Origin: Talpa occidentalis
Lineage: Eukaryota; Chordata; Mammalia; Eulipotyphla; Talpidae
Assembly: GCF_014898055.3 (NCBI RefSeq)
Contig: NW_023602073.1
Coordinates: forward strand, 24,537,784-24,601,783
Direction of reading: 5' to 3'
Length of the DNA: 64,000 nucleotides
The translations under genes and the position numbers were made by a program. The stretch's first letter is position 1. Each line of letters opens with the position of its first letter. Positions 45,377-56,237 of this stretch are shown here, piece by piece. The notes under the pieces are model-generated. The model ran no database searches and had not been told where the DNA came from. It worked only from the letters and a program-made list of their open reading frames with translations.

Positions 45377-45947
45377 TAAAAACACTCCTAGTTTAAGGAA
45401 CAAAAGGAAATTTTGTCAGCATGATAAAAACCACATACAAAAATCCATAGCAAACATATTCCATAAGGAAAAACTGGAAGCTTCCCTCTCTTTACATCTG
45501 GAGCAAAACATGAATCCCTACTTTCACCACTTGGATTCAACATACTATTATCATTCCTAATCAGAGCAAGCAGGTAAGAAAAACAAAAGTCATCCAAATT
45601 AGAAAGGAAGAAGTAAAATTATTTCAATTTGCAGATAATATGATTTTACATCTAGATAATCCTTAGAACGCCACAAAAAAAAAGTTAAGCTAATATTCAA
45701 ATTCAGTAAAAGGGAAGGATACAAAATCAACATATAACGTCAATTGTGTTTTTATACAGGAACAGTGAACAAAATTTCCAAAACTAACAAGTATTTCCAT
45801 TTACAATAGCATCAACAAGAATAAAATACTTGTGAATAAACTGAAGAAATGCGAGTGCACCAAAAACTAGAAAATGTTGCTGAAAGAAACTAGACACCAA
45901 TCAATGGAAAGACATCTGGGTTCATGATATTAGGACTATCATTGTCA

Positions 45948-46203
45948 GGCCTCCCTGGTGGTGCAAGGGGTTAAGCACAGCACTCTGAAGCTATCCACAG
46001 CCTCGGCAGCACGAGTTCGATCTGCGGCCAGGGAGGTAGCCACATGGTGCAGCAGACCTCTCCTGACTTGCCTGCTGCTCCCCTCAGCAGTGTATTTCAG
46101 TCAGTCTGCCTGTTCTGTTCCCCACTCTGGTGAATCCTCTCGACACCCCCTACACACACACCCTGGCCTGTACCTCAGTACATAAATAAATCTTTAAAAA
46201 AAA
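45948..46203 (+). mobile_element. SINE in L1
   Basis: Sense copy CAGGCCTCCCTGGTGGTGC to ACATAAATAAATC. Short deletion in the CTCTGTCTCTGG block. Confidence 0.9.
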
Positions 46204-46573
46204 ATGTTAAACACAGATTTACCATGTAATTCATCAATTTAACTTTTACGTGCGTCCTGAAAAGAATAGCAGCTTGCACATCAATATTCACAGCACTGTT
46301 ATTCACAATAGTTAAAATGTGGAATTAAGTCAAATGACAATCAACATATAACCAAAATAGAGTATGCATATATAACGGAGTATGCATATATAACGATATA
46401 TGCATATATATCATGTAAGCTTTAAAAGGCATGACATTCTGATATAGGCTACAACATAACCAACCTTGAAAACTTTGTTAAGTGAAATAACTCAGACCCA
46501 AAGGAAAAATATTTTATGATTCTGTTTATATGAGATACCTAAAATAGCCAAATTCAGAGACAGAAAGAGTGGT

Positions 46574-47175
46574 TGCAATAGGGTGGTCCCCAGGAAAAGG
46601 GGAGGTTCCAGGTTCCCTGCCCCTGGATCAGGGCGGATCAGCACAGGGGAAGGAAAGAAGCAGGATGGGGAGCAGAAGGAGGCCTGGAGGAGGCACGTGA
46701 AGCAGAGAGACATGTGAAGAAGCTGCACTTGCTTCTTGGTCCTGGCTTGGGTGACACAGACGTGAGTGAGAGACCCGTGGGGAGGTCAACAATGGCAGCT
46801 TTTGTCTTGATTTTGATTTTGCTCTTTCTGTCTCAGACGTGCTGGGCCCCTTCTGCCCCTTCCTGGGGGTCCCCTCCAGGAGGTGCTTTAGACTGTGACA
46901 GGTTTTCAAGCCTCAGTGGCCCTGCTTTGGGCCAACCCTGTTTGGCTGGACATTTACCCACGAGCGGATGGTACCACTGGGGGCTTGATTTGCAAACTAT
47001 GTTCTTTATCTTTCCCTCCTCATTTCTTTGTTATACACTAATTGTATTAAAGTTCCTTTCCATTGAGGGTCTTATGCACTAGATTATGTTTTGTCTTGAT
47101 AGGGTAGATGGTAGAAACTCTTTAGAGCAGACAGCTTTGGGGGTTCTGGGGTGCCCCTCACCCTGCCCTGGTACA
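46574..47175 (+). mobile_element. Solo LTR, family A, in L1
   Basis: 602 bp, TGCAATAGGGTGGTCCCC to CCTGGTACA, between perfect TGGT duplications (46570-46573, 47176-47179). The L1 3' UTR resumes exactly across the site. The ATG short frame (MAAFVLILILLF) is open for 97 codons. Confidence 0.92.
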
Positions 47176-47389
47176 TGGTTACCAAGGACTAGAGAAAAGT
47201 GGGGATGAGAAATCTTACCTCATGGGTACAGGGTGTTTGTTTGGCATGATGAAGAGGATATTCCATCTGGAGATGGATAATTGTGATGGTTGTGCAACAT
47301 CGTGAAGGTACTTAATGCCACAGAATTGAACACTTAGAAATGGTTAAAACGGCAATTTTATGTTGTTAAAAATGTCCTGGAAAAGACTA

Positions 47390-47765
47390 GGCAAGTATAG
47401 TAAAAGGGCTAGAAAATTAATGAACAGAGAAAGCCATATAGCACGAAGGTTAACCATAAAAAGGTTGATGTGACTGTATTAACAAGAAAATATAATGTAG
47501 ACTTTAAGGCAAGAAGTATTACCACAGAGACATTTCATGATACAAGAGGCATTTTATAGTATTAAGAGACATTTTATAAAAGAGATATAACAATTCTCAG
47601 TGTCCATGCATCTACTAACAATTACATTACAAAACAAATATGTAATTAAAATGCACACATATATGGACATGAAAACTCATTTCCACACAGAAACCTGTAC
47701 ATGACTGTTCACGGCAACCATAGTATTTGTAACAGCAGGGGATAGGGCCATGCATAGTCCTCAGC
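47390..47765 (+). mobile_element. Old L1-like fragment
   Basis: Contains GACATTTTATAAAAGAGATA and TATAACAATTCTCAGTG, like L1 ORF2, and ACATGACTGTTCACGGCA near the end. Diverged. Confidence 0.55.
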
Positions 47766-47849
47766 ACCATTACTCCTCTGGGCCTGGCAGCGAGTCTGCC
47801 TGCTCTTATTTGCTCTCATTTCATTTGTCCACTTCATTCATTATTCTTT

Positions 47850-48104
47850 TTTTTTTTTTAAGATTTATTTTATTTATACAATAGCCAGGGTACAGAGTGG
47901 TGAGAGGATTCACCAGAGACAGAGTGGGGAACAGAACAGGTACACTGACGAAATACACTGCTGCGGGGAGCAGTAGGTGAGACAGGAGAGGTCTGCTGCG
48001 CCATGTGGGTTGCTCCGAGGCCGGCGGGGATCGAACCGGCACTGGAGGGGGTGTGGACAGCTTCACAGCGCTGCGCTCAACCGCTTGCGCCACCAGGGAG
48101 GCCC
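47850..48104 (-). mobile_element. SINE
   Basis: Antisense copy from T-run/AAGATTTATTTTATTTATAC to GCGCCACCAGGGAGGCC. Intact box B (GATCGAACCGGC). Confidence 0.9.
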
Positions 48105-48614
48105 CACTGTTCATTTGATTTGTGAATCACTCATTTCATTTGGGTGTGTGATACCTGGGACAACGTCCTGGGATTTATATACATTTTTCTCTAATTTTGG
48201 CTGCTAATGATTCTGTGTCTTTCACACGCAAAAGATGCATGATCCCTGCAAGTCTGATTCCTTTTCAGTGTCATCTTGAAGTTCAGGACAGCATCATCTA
48301 TATCAAGGAAGGGCTTGGCTGAGATTCCCAGGGTGTGATCCCTTGGGTTGAATTTGAACATTTATGGACTTAACATGCAAGTTACCTGTCTCCCCTCAGA
48401 TAGGCAGAGCAGGAACAGGGTAGATAATCACTCTACACACTCCCACTAGAAAGACCATAGCAAGACACACTGGTCCACAGCAGTTTCTAGAATCCCATGG
48501 GCACACGATACTGCTTGCTGAGGACTCAGTGGTGCTTTCTGGCAATGATTTTCCAGAGCTCTTGGCTCCATCCTCTGGACTCTTCACCTCATGCTCTGCA
48601 TCATCTACAGAGAT
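48105..48614. other. Unassigned DNA
   Basis: Nothing recognised. Confidence 0.35.
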
Positions 48615-48780
48615 ACGGTTGTCAAGCATCAGTATACATCAGAGTGGCCCTGAGGGTTTGTTAAAACACAAGCTGCTGGACTCCACCCCCAGAGGTCTAG
48701 GTGCAGCCCCAGATTTGCATTTTTAAGTTTCTAGGTGAGGTTAATGCTGCTGGCTCCGGGACCACACTTTGAGGACTGAT
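48615..48780 (+). mobile_element. MER5-like hAT-Charlie fossil
   Basis: GTTGTCAAGCATCAG, TTGTTAAAACACAAGCTGCT, CCACCCCCAGAG, ATTTGCATTTTTAAG and GGACCACACTTTGAGGACTG follow the order of the MER5A-type non-autonomous DNA transposon. Ancient and immobile. Confidence 0.8.
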
Positions 48781-49795
48781 GGCCTATCTCATAAGGTCAT
48801 GGCACGGATGTGGAAACTCAGCACACGCAGTGCTTAGAACTGCACTGGCATATTACAGGCGCGAACACATTTTAGCCAGTATCGCCAGTGAGGAATGGAT
48901 TCGCTGCAAGAGAAAATTCTATCCCAGTGGGTTACAAAGAAAGCAGTTAACAGGATACTTAACAAGGGGCCCCTGGTCAGGAATGTCATGTCCCTGGATC
49001 CTCTGGCTTCTTGCTTCACTGTCTCTGTCCTGTGGCTTTTCCCATCACATTCACACAAGAGCTGCTGTTCCTCCAGGAACCCTGGCTGCAATTCAGAAGG
49101 GAAGAGAAAAGGGCAACGAAAGGTTAAGGGTAGGTAGAGAATTCCTGCCAAGTCACCCCACCCCCCACCTTTTGTAAAGATTGTACTTATTTTAGAGAAG
49201 TCATTTCCTTTTAAGATAAATCAATAAAACATTTGCAGGAGCCCCCAAGAGACTTTCACTTGGGGTCTGTGTATTTTTCTGAGTCAGTCTATACTGTTCA
49301 TCAGATCTGTACAGTCTGAAAACTGTAACCCTCAAGCCACATTTCTTGACTCAAGCATCAAAGTATCTTACCAAAAAGGATTTCCGTCCCCTTCATTCCC
49401 CATCTCAGGGCTTAAAACCCTGGGATTCTAAGCCATATATGCACACATTAGAATTGTCTCCCTTCCCTTTTTTTTGTTTCTGCCGAACTTGTAAATACTG
49501 CTTATATTATTCAAATACTTGTTTAAGAGTAGTAGTCGTATAGGATGTGTGGGGGTGTGTGTGTGTTTTAATGTGATTTCCCAAAAAGACTTTTTTTGTG
49601 TATTTTCTTCCTGTTCCATTAGTATAAACTTGGGGAACAAAGAGCATTAACTTAGGAAATAAGTTCCTCGGCCTGACATGGGAGGCTGGCATTAATAATT
49701 GAAAAATTAGGTCCTCTGATAGGAGAAACTGGAAGAGGCAAGGCTTCTTTCTTTTCTGAGTGTTTAAAAATTGCTTAATTCAGGTGGATAATCCA
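48781..49795. other. Unassigned DNA
   Basis: A 132-codon plus-strand frame at 48779-49177 has no domain. A short GTGTG run lies at 49545-49566. Confidence 0.35.
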
Positions 49796-50064
49796 TTTTT
49801 GTAAAAATATTTATTTATGTATACAAGAACTGGGGTACAGGCCAGAGCTGTGGTGGGGGTGGTGAGAGGATTCACCAGAGACAGAGTGCAGAACAGAACA
49901 GGCAGACTGACCGAAGTTCACTGCTGAGGGGAGCAGCTGGGAGACAGGAGAGGTCTGCTGCACCATGTGGGTAGCTCCCTGGCTGGGGATCGAACTTGTG
50001 CTGCAGAGGCTGGGGATAGCTTCATTGGTTGTGTCTTAATCCCTTGCGCCACCAGGAAGGCCCC
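49796..50064 (-). mobile_element. SINE
   Basis: Antisense copy with GGATAATC on both flanks, from AAAATATTTATTTATGTATAC to GCGCCACCAGGAAGGCCCC. Confidence 0.88.
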
Positions 50065-50517
50065 AGGAGGATAATCTCAATACTGAAAAAGGTTTGCATC
50101 CCTCAACATATCACTGTCATTTAATTGGAGGAAGTTATTTCCTACCTATAGAAATGTTGACTGGATCATCTGGAATGCCATTCTGTCCCTGAAAACATTT
50201 AGATCGAAGGTAGTAATTCTAAACTCTCAGCTGATTCATGTATTAAATGGGTTTGGTTCTGTTCAGAACTCTGAAGATATTAAAATCTTAAAACTGAGAC
50301 AGTAAAGGATATTTTAAAATGGCACGGAGGTTCACATTCTGAAAACAGTAAACCTAGCAAGTTAATGTTGCAAGGGGGCTCACTCCCTTCTAGATGAGTC
50401 AGAGTTGAGAGAAAGAGCTTTATCCCAAATTGGCCCAAGAATTTGTTCCAAAGTACAGAGAACAAGTGATTTATGAGAAACAAGGCACACTTTTAACCAA
50501 TCAGCTAGCTTAGAAAT

Positions 50518-50781
50518 TGTAGACATCAAGGGGATGGACGCTGTTCAAAAAGGAATGCTCACGCATTACCATGGCAATGCTGGAAGAGTCCTTGATGATA
50601 CACAGCTTGCAGTTGGCATTGTAGTAAAGAAACAGATAAAGGGCCAGATTTTTGCCAAGAGAATTCATGTTTGTTTTGAGCACATTAAGCATTCTAAAAG
50701 CAGAAATCATTTCCCGAGCCACGTGCAAGAAAATGATCAGAAAAACAAGGAAGCTTGGGCCCTCATGTTCAAAACCGTTTG
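50518..50781 (+). pseudogene. RPL21P: RPL21 processed pseudogene, 5'- and 3'-truncated
   Basis: Frame reads [12 protein letters not shown], then [20 protein letters not shown], then EHIKHSKSR and ENDQKNKEA, matching the central part of ribosomal protein eL21 (about residues 40-125 of 160). No introns. The N-terminus is missing and the C-terminal third ends at a premature stop after diverged residues. Retrocopy, not expressed ribosomal protein. Confidence 0.9.
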
Positions 50782-51109
50782 AAGATTATATGGCTTATGA
50801 AACGAAGTGCTTTGTTGACATTGTAAGAGGATGTCAGGTTATCAATTCCACCAGCTTCTTCCCTGGGTTGGAAAAGCTTACACTTTGCGCAATGGTTGAG
50901 AAATTCCCACCCCCAGGTTTCTGGTAGGATCGAATCATTTCAACTCAAACTCTGATTTTGACAGTATACCAGGTTGAATGTGCAACTTGAAATGTTCAAG
51001 ATATATATTTTAAAAAATGCAAATGCAAACCAGTGAGTAAATAATTATGCTCTCTTTTGCATGAAAAAGAAAGAGAAAAATTAATACAACTGTTTACATG
51101 TATGTGCAT
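50782..51109. other. 3' flank of RPL21 pseudogene
   Basis: No poly(A) tail is evident. Nothing else recognised. Confidence 0.4.
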
Positions 51110-51123
51110 AAAGAAAATCAGTT

Positions 51124-51387
51124 CGGGGCCTCCCTGGTGGCACAAGGGGTTAAGAGGCAATCTATGAAGCTAACCACAGCCACTGCAAGCACAAGTTCCA
51201 TCCCCAGCCAGGGAGCTACCCACATGGCACAGCAGACCTCTCCTGACTCGCCAGCTCCTCCCCTCAGCATGTATTTCAATCAATCTGCCTGTTCTATTCC
51301 CCACTCTGTCTCTGGTGAATCCTCTCACCCTCCCGCGCCTCTGACCTGTACCCCAGCTATTGTATAAATAAAAAATGAATCTTAAAA
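51124..51387 (+). mobile_element. SINE with 14-bp target duplication
   Basis: Sense copy between AAAGAAAATCAGTT repeats (51110-51123, 51388-51401). Confidence 0.94.
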
Positions 51388-51401
51388 AAAGAAAATCAGT
51401 T

Positions 51402-51909
51402 AGGATAATTGCAAAATTAAGGCCAGTTTACCAATGGGAAGGAGATGATGATGGGGGCTGATTGGATAAGGATAAAAGGGAAACTTTTTAATGTATTTTC
51501 TTTACTTTAGGGAAATTTTTCTTTCTCATTTTAAATCAGGCCTAGACTGAATAGGGGAGGATAGGAGAAAGGGTGGATAGTTTGACAGTTTTCGGAGGAA
51601 GCAATAAAATAGTTTTCTCTCCAAGAAAGTTTCTTTACAAAAAACCAAAGCAAGTGTCTCTTCTAACCACCAGATTTCTGCTCCCGTTTTGCTTCAGCGA
51701 GCAAAGTGGAGCCCAGTCTGAGGCCTAGGCACGATTCACAGCTTGAGTCAGTTTACTCTGGGAACCTAAGGTGCCAATTCCCCCGCAAGGAAGTTGGAGG
51801 GAAAGTGTGAAGGGCTTGTGAAGTTCTTAAAACGCATTTTCTCGGTGGGTGGGGGAGGTAATAATGAAAAGCTGTAGCATTTGAGGAACAAAATGCCACA
51901 TTAAGCGGC
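51402..51909. other. Flank of tRNA-Ile
   Basis: No gene. An AAAA at 51888-51891 gives a TTTT terminator for the minus-strand tRNA. Confidence 0.4.
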
Positions 51910-51983
51910 TGGCCCGTACGGGGATCGAACCCGCGACCTTGGCGTTATTAGCACCACGCTCTAACCAACTGAGCTAACCGGCC
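51910..51983 (-). tRNA. tRNA-Ile-AAT
   Basis: 74 nt on the minus strand. Acceptor GGCCGGT/ACGGGCC, discriminator A, anticodon loop CTAATAA with AAT, box A TAGCTCAGTTGG, box B GGTTCGATCCC. Identical to the usual mammalian isodecoder as I know it. A34 is expected to become inosine. Terminator about 18 nt downstream. Confidence 0.97.
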
Positions 51984-52437
51984 AGGGCACCAGGAAGTTT
52001 CACACAAATTGTAAACAGCGCGTATGCTACGTTGTTTTCCTGACTGTTGTGAAGGGAGAGGTGGGAGGGAAAACTCCATATTCTGCCTTTAGAAACGGCC
52101 CCTCCGGGAAAACAGTTTTTTTCAACCCCCCGATTTTGACCCCAAAATACTCAAGCCACGAGCGGGGCTTCCTGAAACTTCGACCGGCCGATCACATAGG
52201 TGACCGCTGAGCCGCAGCGGAGGACTCTGCTCCGCGCGCGGGGCCCAGATTCCTTTCCGGGCCTAGAGACCTTTCTGGCGGGTCAGCTTACCCGGGAGCC
52301 CGCACCCCCGCACCGCCTCGCCGCCTAGCCTCGGGGTAGCTCCGCGGTTTCGGGGTCCCGGGGCCGCCTCTGCGCGACAGGGACCTCGGGCCCAAGCTCA
52401 GGAGAGTCACCCGCTCGGCGCTGCAGGTCCGTCCTCG
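51984..52437. promoter_or_regulatory. CpG-rich segment beside tRNA-Ile
   Basis: From about 52170 GC and CpG content are high. No recognised exon. It leads into a CTCF-type motif. Confidence 0.5.
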
Positions 52438-52451
52438 ACACTAGATGGCGC
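52438..52451 (+). promoter_or_regulatory. CTCF-type motif
   Basis: ACACTAGATGGCGC matches CCASYAGRKGGCRS at 13 of 14 positions (first C is A). Confidence 0.65.
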
Positions 52452-52935
52452 CCATTGCAGGCCTGGGGCAGCGGGGGCGAAAGAACCGCGGGGGCGGCCC
52501 CTCTAAAGCCTCTGCACCTCGGTCCCCAAAGACCCCAGGCCGCGCTGACCAATGACAAGGGAAGACGAGAGCAGAGTGAGTTCCAAGTCAGGGTCCTGGA
52601 ATACTGAAGAAATCCGAGCGCTCAGGTCTGGGTCGCTCAATGCAGAGGAAGGAGGCGGGAAACTCCTTCCAGGAGGTCTGTGCTCCTTTCCCAGCCCCGG
52701 GCTGAGCACCTGCGGGCAAAGGTACCCCAGGGAGGGGCCAGCAGAGGCCTTTATTCTAAGTCCCCCTCCACCCTCTGCTGGAGTCTACAGCTCCCCTTCT
52801 CCCCCCACCACTGTTTTTAAATTAAGGGTATTGATATTTTCAGAAGTGAATTGACCTGTGTATATTCAAAACAAAACCAAAAAAACTTATCTGTTCCTTC
52901 CCACCATTTGTAAGTATATGTATGCATCTTCATAT

Positions 52936-52936
<1 letters not shown>
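52452..52936. other. Unassigned GC-rich to mixed DNA
   Basis: Nothing recognised. Confidence 0.35.
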
Positions 52937-53018
<82 letters not shown>

Positions 53019-53020
53019 CT
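52937..53020. repeat. (TA)n(GA)n compound microsatellite
   Basis: About 11 TA units followed by roughly 30 GA units with one AAA interruption. It abuts the LTR at 53038. Confidence 0.97.
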
Positions 53021-53037
53021 TTTTTTATATCCACTAC

Positions 53038-53454
53038 TGTTACAGGGCAGCCCCAATACAAAACAGGGTGCCTGACTGTGGGTCCTCACCCGCACGCTTA
53101 AAAGGGCTTATCAATGCTCTACTGCAGGCACACGCGAAAGGTTAATAAAAGGTTTATTTACAAGGGAAGGGCAAATGAGGAAATGTACAGCTCAGGGAGG
53201 AAAATGGGAGACAAAGTTTTAAATACGTCCTACCCAATCCGCCGATCTGGAATCCCAAATGGCACTCTTAGGCCCAAGTGTCTGGTTTTTATACCAAACC
53301 TGGCTGCTTAACTCCACCCTCAGGTCCCAGCCACCTTCCCTTTGGTGGTGACAGGATTTGTCTTTCCCAGTGTCTTGATGGCTTTGGTCTGGAGTGGGGG
53401 TGGAGTCCACAAAGCCTGCATGGAATTAGCTCAGGACATCCTTTCCCCCTAACA
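53038..53454 (-). mobile_element. Solo LTR, family B, minus
   Basis: 417 bp; minus strand TGTTAGGGGGAAAGGATGTC to GCCCTGTAACA, between perfect CTAC duplications (53034-53037, 53455-53458). TATA-like GGTATAAAAACCAG and AATAAACC signals are kept. The cleanest family-B copy here. Confidence 0.93.
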
Positions 53455-53458
53455 CTAC

Positions 53459-53715
53459 TAGTACATAAAGAGCTTAGTTCCTGATATTTTGTGCTTTTTC
53501 CTAGAAATGAGTATCAAATCCTTTACCTAGCTAAAATTGCCATTTTTTTTTATTTCATGTTTTTGCTTCTAATATCATAAATGTAAATTATTCTTCTGGT
53601 CCTTTAGCACTTTCACTAAGTTTGTACATTTGGGAGGAGGGAAGGCACATCTGCACACCACTATACCACCAATGCCTCCTGCCCTTTTTTTCTTTTTTCA
53701 TTTTCTTTTAAAAAA
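53459..53715. other. Unassigned AT-rich DNA
   Basis: Nothing recognised. Confidence 0.4.
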
Positions 53716-53763
53716 TTTTTTTAACAATTTATTTATTTATACAAGACCCCGGGTACAGGCCAG
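53716..53763 (-). mobile_element. SINE, left piece
   Basis: Antisense tail ATTTATTTATTTATACAAG to GGGTACAGGCCAG, cut by an LTR and resumed at 54329 with GGCCAGATGCACGGG. Confidence 0.9.
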
Positions 53764-54328
53764 TGTGGGTCTGCTACTCCTAGGCAGCCTATTCGGCCAT
53801 CATTTTGTCACCTAAACAAGGTCAAAATGTCCCGGCCAATTAGGTACAGGAGCCCAACCCTTTCAGCCCTTCATATCAAACAAGAGCACAAAGCTGGATC
53901 ACACTGGGAAGGTTATGCATCATCAGGCGTGTCCAGAACGCCCGGGGGTGCTGAGGTCCGATGCATAAAGTGTGCATCACGAGGTATGTCCAAACGCCCG
54001 GGGGGCTGAGAATACATGTATGACAAGGGACCCCAGAAGCTGATCAGTGGAATGCCTTGTTGATAAGATTAAAACCATGGCTGGGGATTAGGGTGTGTCA
54101 TAGAGTAGATGAGAAGTGCCTGGAGGGCAGACTCACAATCCCTAATCTTCTACACCCTTCCTCTTTCTTTAATCTCCTTCCCCTTAATCTCCTTTTGCTC
54201 CTCCCCCTTACAACCAATGCCGTCTGTCAATAAAAGGGCCAGGATCTTGCTCTTCAGCAGCATCCTGCATTTTGCAGCCTGCTCCACAACTCCCATTTGT
54301 CAGTGTGGTGGTGTCCATCTGGCCACCA
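53764..54328 (+). mobile_element. Solo LTR, probable class II (family E), in SINE
   Basis: 565 bp from TGTGGGTCTGC to TGGCCACCA between perfect 6-bp GGCCAG duplications (53758-53763, 54329-54334). CAATAAAAGGG near 54230 is the poly(A) signal. U3 has a direct repeat of about 40 bp with 57-bp spacing (starts near 53917 and 53974), typical of enhancer repeats. Confidence 0.9.
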
Positions 54329-54541
54329 GGCCAGATGCACGGGAGGGTGAGAGGATTCACCAGAGACAGAGCAGGGAAAAGAACAGGCAGACTGACAAAA
54401 TACACTGCTGAGGGGAGCCAGGAGAGGTCTGCCGCGCCATGAGGGTATCTTCCCAGGCGGCCAGGATTGAACCCACACTGCAGAAGCTGTAGACAGCTTC
54501 TGCAGTGTGGTGCTCAGCGGCCTGCACCACCAAGGAGGCCC
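54329..54541 (-). mobile_element. SINE, right piece
   Basis: Continues the copy cut at 53763 and ends CTGCACCACCAAGGAGGCCCC. Slightly shortened in the GAGGGGAGC block. Confidence 0.9.
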
Positions 54542-54879
54542 CCCTTTTTTTTCTTAATCAGCTAGTAGGTGTCTTTATTTGTTGTAGTCAATGGGAAGTT
54601 TTGAAATGTTTGTAGGTCAAAATATTATTGTAATCATTATTCTTGTTTTATGAGGCAGTTGTTATGATAAATGATTTCTACAAGACTGGTCACATTCACT
54701 TACTTTGAACTCTAAAGATCACAGTAGCCTCAGTCACTTGCTTATTGTCATAGTTGGTTCCTGGGAAAGAGACATTAAGATGGAAGCTGGGGGAGGAGGG
54801 AGTATCAGGAATGCTCCTAGAATCCACAGCTATGAGACTGTGAGCAAAGCAGGATTGGAAAGAGGCAAAAGTTGAATGA
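54542..54879. other. Unassigned AT-rich DNA
   Basis: Nothing recognised. Confidence 0.4.
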
Positions 54880-55126
54880 GAGGGCCTCCCCAGTGGCACA
54901 GCAGTTGAGCACTGGGTTGCAAGGCTGCCCGTAGCCTCTTCAGCGCCAGTTTGATCCCCCGGGCAAGGGTCCCACATGGCGCGCAGACCTCTCCTGCCGC
55001 CTGCTGCTCCCCTCAGCAGTGTACTTCGTCAGTCTGCCTGTTCTGCTTTCTGCTCTGGCCCTGGTGAATTCTCTCACTCTCCCGTGCTTCTGATTGTATG
55101 CAGTGCTTGTATAAATGTATAATAAG

Positions 55127-55158
<32 letters not shown>

Positions 55159-55160
55159 AA
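54880..55160 (+). mobile_element. SINE with (AATA)n/(AAT)n tail
   Basis: Sense copy GGGCCTCCCCAGTGGCAC to an expanded AATAAATAAATAATAAT tail. Confidence 0.9.
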
Positions 55161-55184
55161 GAAGTTGAGTTAGAATTAGCTGTA

Positions 55185-55460
55185 GGGCCTCCCAGGTGGC
55201 GCAGGGAGTAAAGCATCGCACTATGAAACAATCCTCATCCTCTGCAGCATGAGTTTGATTCCCGGGTGGCCAGGGAGCAACCCACATGGTACAGTGGACC
55301 TCTCCTGACTCTCCCGCTGCTCCCCTCAGCAGTGTACTTCCTTCAATATGCCTGTTCTGTTCCCCACTGTCTTTGGTGAATCCCCTCACACACACAACCA
55401 CCCCCCCCCCCAATCTCTGGCCTGTACCCAGCTCTATAAATAAATAACTCTTAAAAAAAA
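55185..55460 (+). mobile_element. SINE with 11-bp target duplication
   Basis: Sense copy between AATTAGCTGTA repeats (55174-55184, 55461-55471). It lies only about 25 bp from the preceding SINE. Confidence 0.93.
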
Positions 55461-55471
55461 AATTAGCTGTA

Positions 55472-56163
55472 ACAGATGCCTCCGCCAATTTCACAGGGGT
55501 ACCTGAATCTAAAATGATCCTTCAAAAATGTCCTGAGGCCCAGAGGAGGAGGGCAGGTTTTGCATTCCTCCATCAGCCAGACTTGGATTTGAGCTTCTCC
55601 CCAGCAGTGTCTCTTACTTTGGGCAATGTGTCTCTATTCTGCTGAGGGCAGTGCTCAAAGATCAGCTGTGCCGTGAGCCATCAGATAATGTTCCTGAAGT
55701 CGAAGAATGAGTGGCTTCATCCTGAAGGGTGGACTGACATTGTGCAACCCATGTCCTCATAGTTCTTTCCGCTGCTATGTATCAGACATGTGCTAACCTT
55801 TGACCAGTAACCCCTCCTATATGTTAATAGAGAAGAGAACAGCTGTGGTTAAAGTAAAATGGTAGTTAATGGAAAATCAAGGCATTTTTCTTTTGGGGAT
55901 TCAACAGAAGTCTCTACCTTGTGACCAGAGAATTTAAGTCACTCCTGTGGTGTCCACACCAGGACAATTTTCCAAGAGGAGATGGTCATGTCAATCCAGC
56001 CCTTATATTCATGCATACATCTAAAAGAACTTTCTTATTTTTTGGCTTTGACTGAGACCAGATGTTTTATTCTTTTTTTGTTCTGGAATTACCTAACATA
56101 GGAATTAGCAAGAGTTGAGAGTTTCTATCCAAATATTGTGTGATCAGAAAGCTTTGTAAGCTT
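55472..56163. other. Flank of tRNA-Thr, unassigned
   Basis: No feature recognised. Confidence 0.35.
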
Positions 56164-56237
56164 GGCTCTGTGGCTTAGCTGGTTAAAGCGCCTGTCTAGT
56201 AAACAGGAGATCCTGGGTTCAAATCCCAGCGGGGCCT
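56164..56237 (+). tRNA. tRNA-Thr-AGT
   Basis: 74 nt. Acceptor GGCTCTG/CGGGGCC with two G-T pairs, anticodon loop CTAGTAA with AGT, box A TGGCTTAGCTGG, box B GGTTCAAATCC. A TTTT terminator at 56247-56250. One acceptor base (T6 for C) differs from the common mammalian form but still pairs. Confidence 0.96.

Larger units (their letters stand above)
44334..47385 (+). mobile_element. Old L1, ORF2 to 3' UTR, interrupted
   Basis: Sense L1. 44334-45109 and 45377-45947 are ORF2 (reverse transcriptase active-site region reads FADNMILHLDNP where the family has F/YADD). 46204-46569 and 47176-47385 are 3' UTR (GTGAAATAACTCAGACCC; GGTTACCAAGGACTAG; GGTTAAAACGGCAATTTTATG). Two SINEs and a family-A LTR split it. 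Many stops; cannot move. Confidence 0.85.

Noticed and set aside
48779..49177. 132-codon frame as a gene
   Set aside because: No domain, no supporting exon structure, and it starts in the MER5-like fossil.
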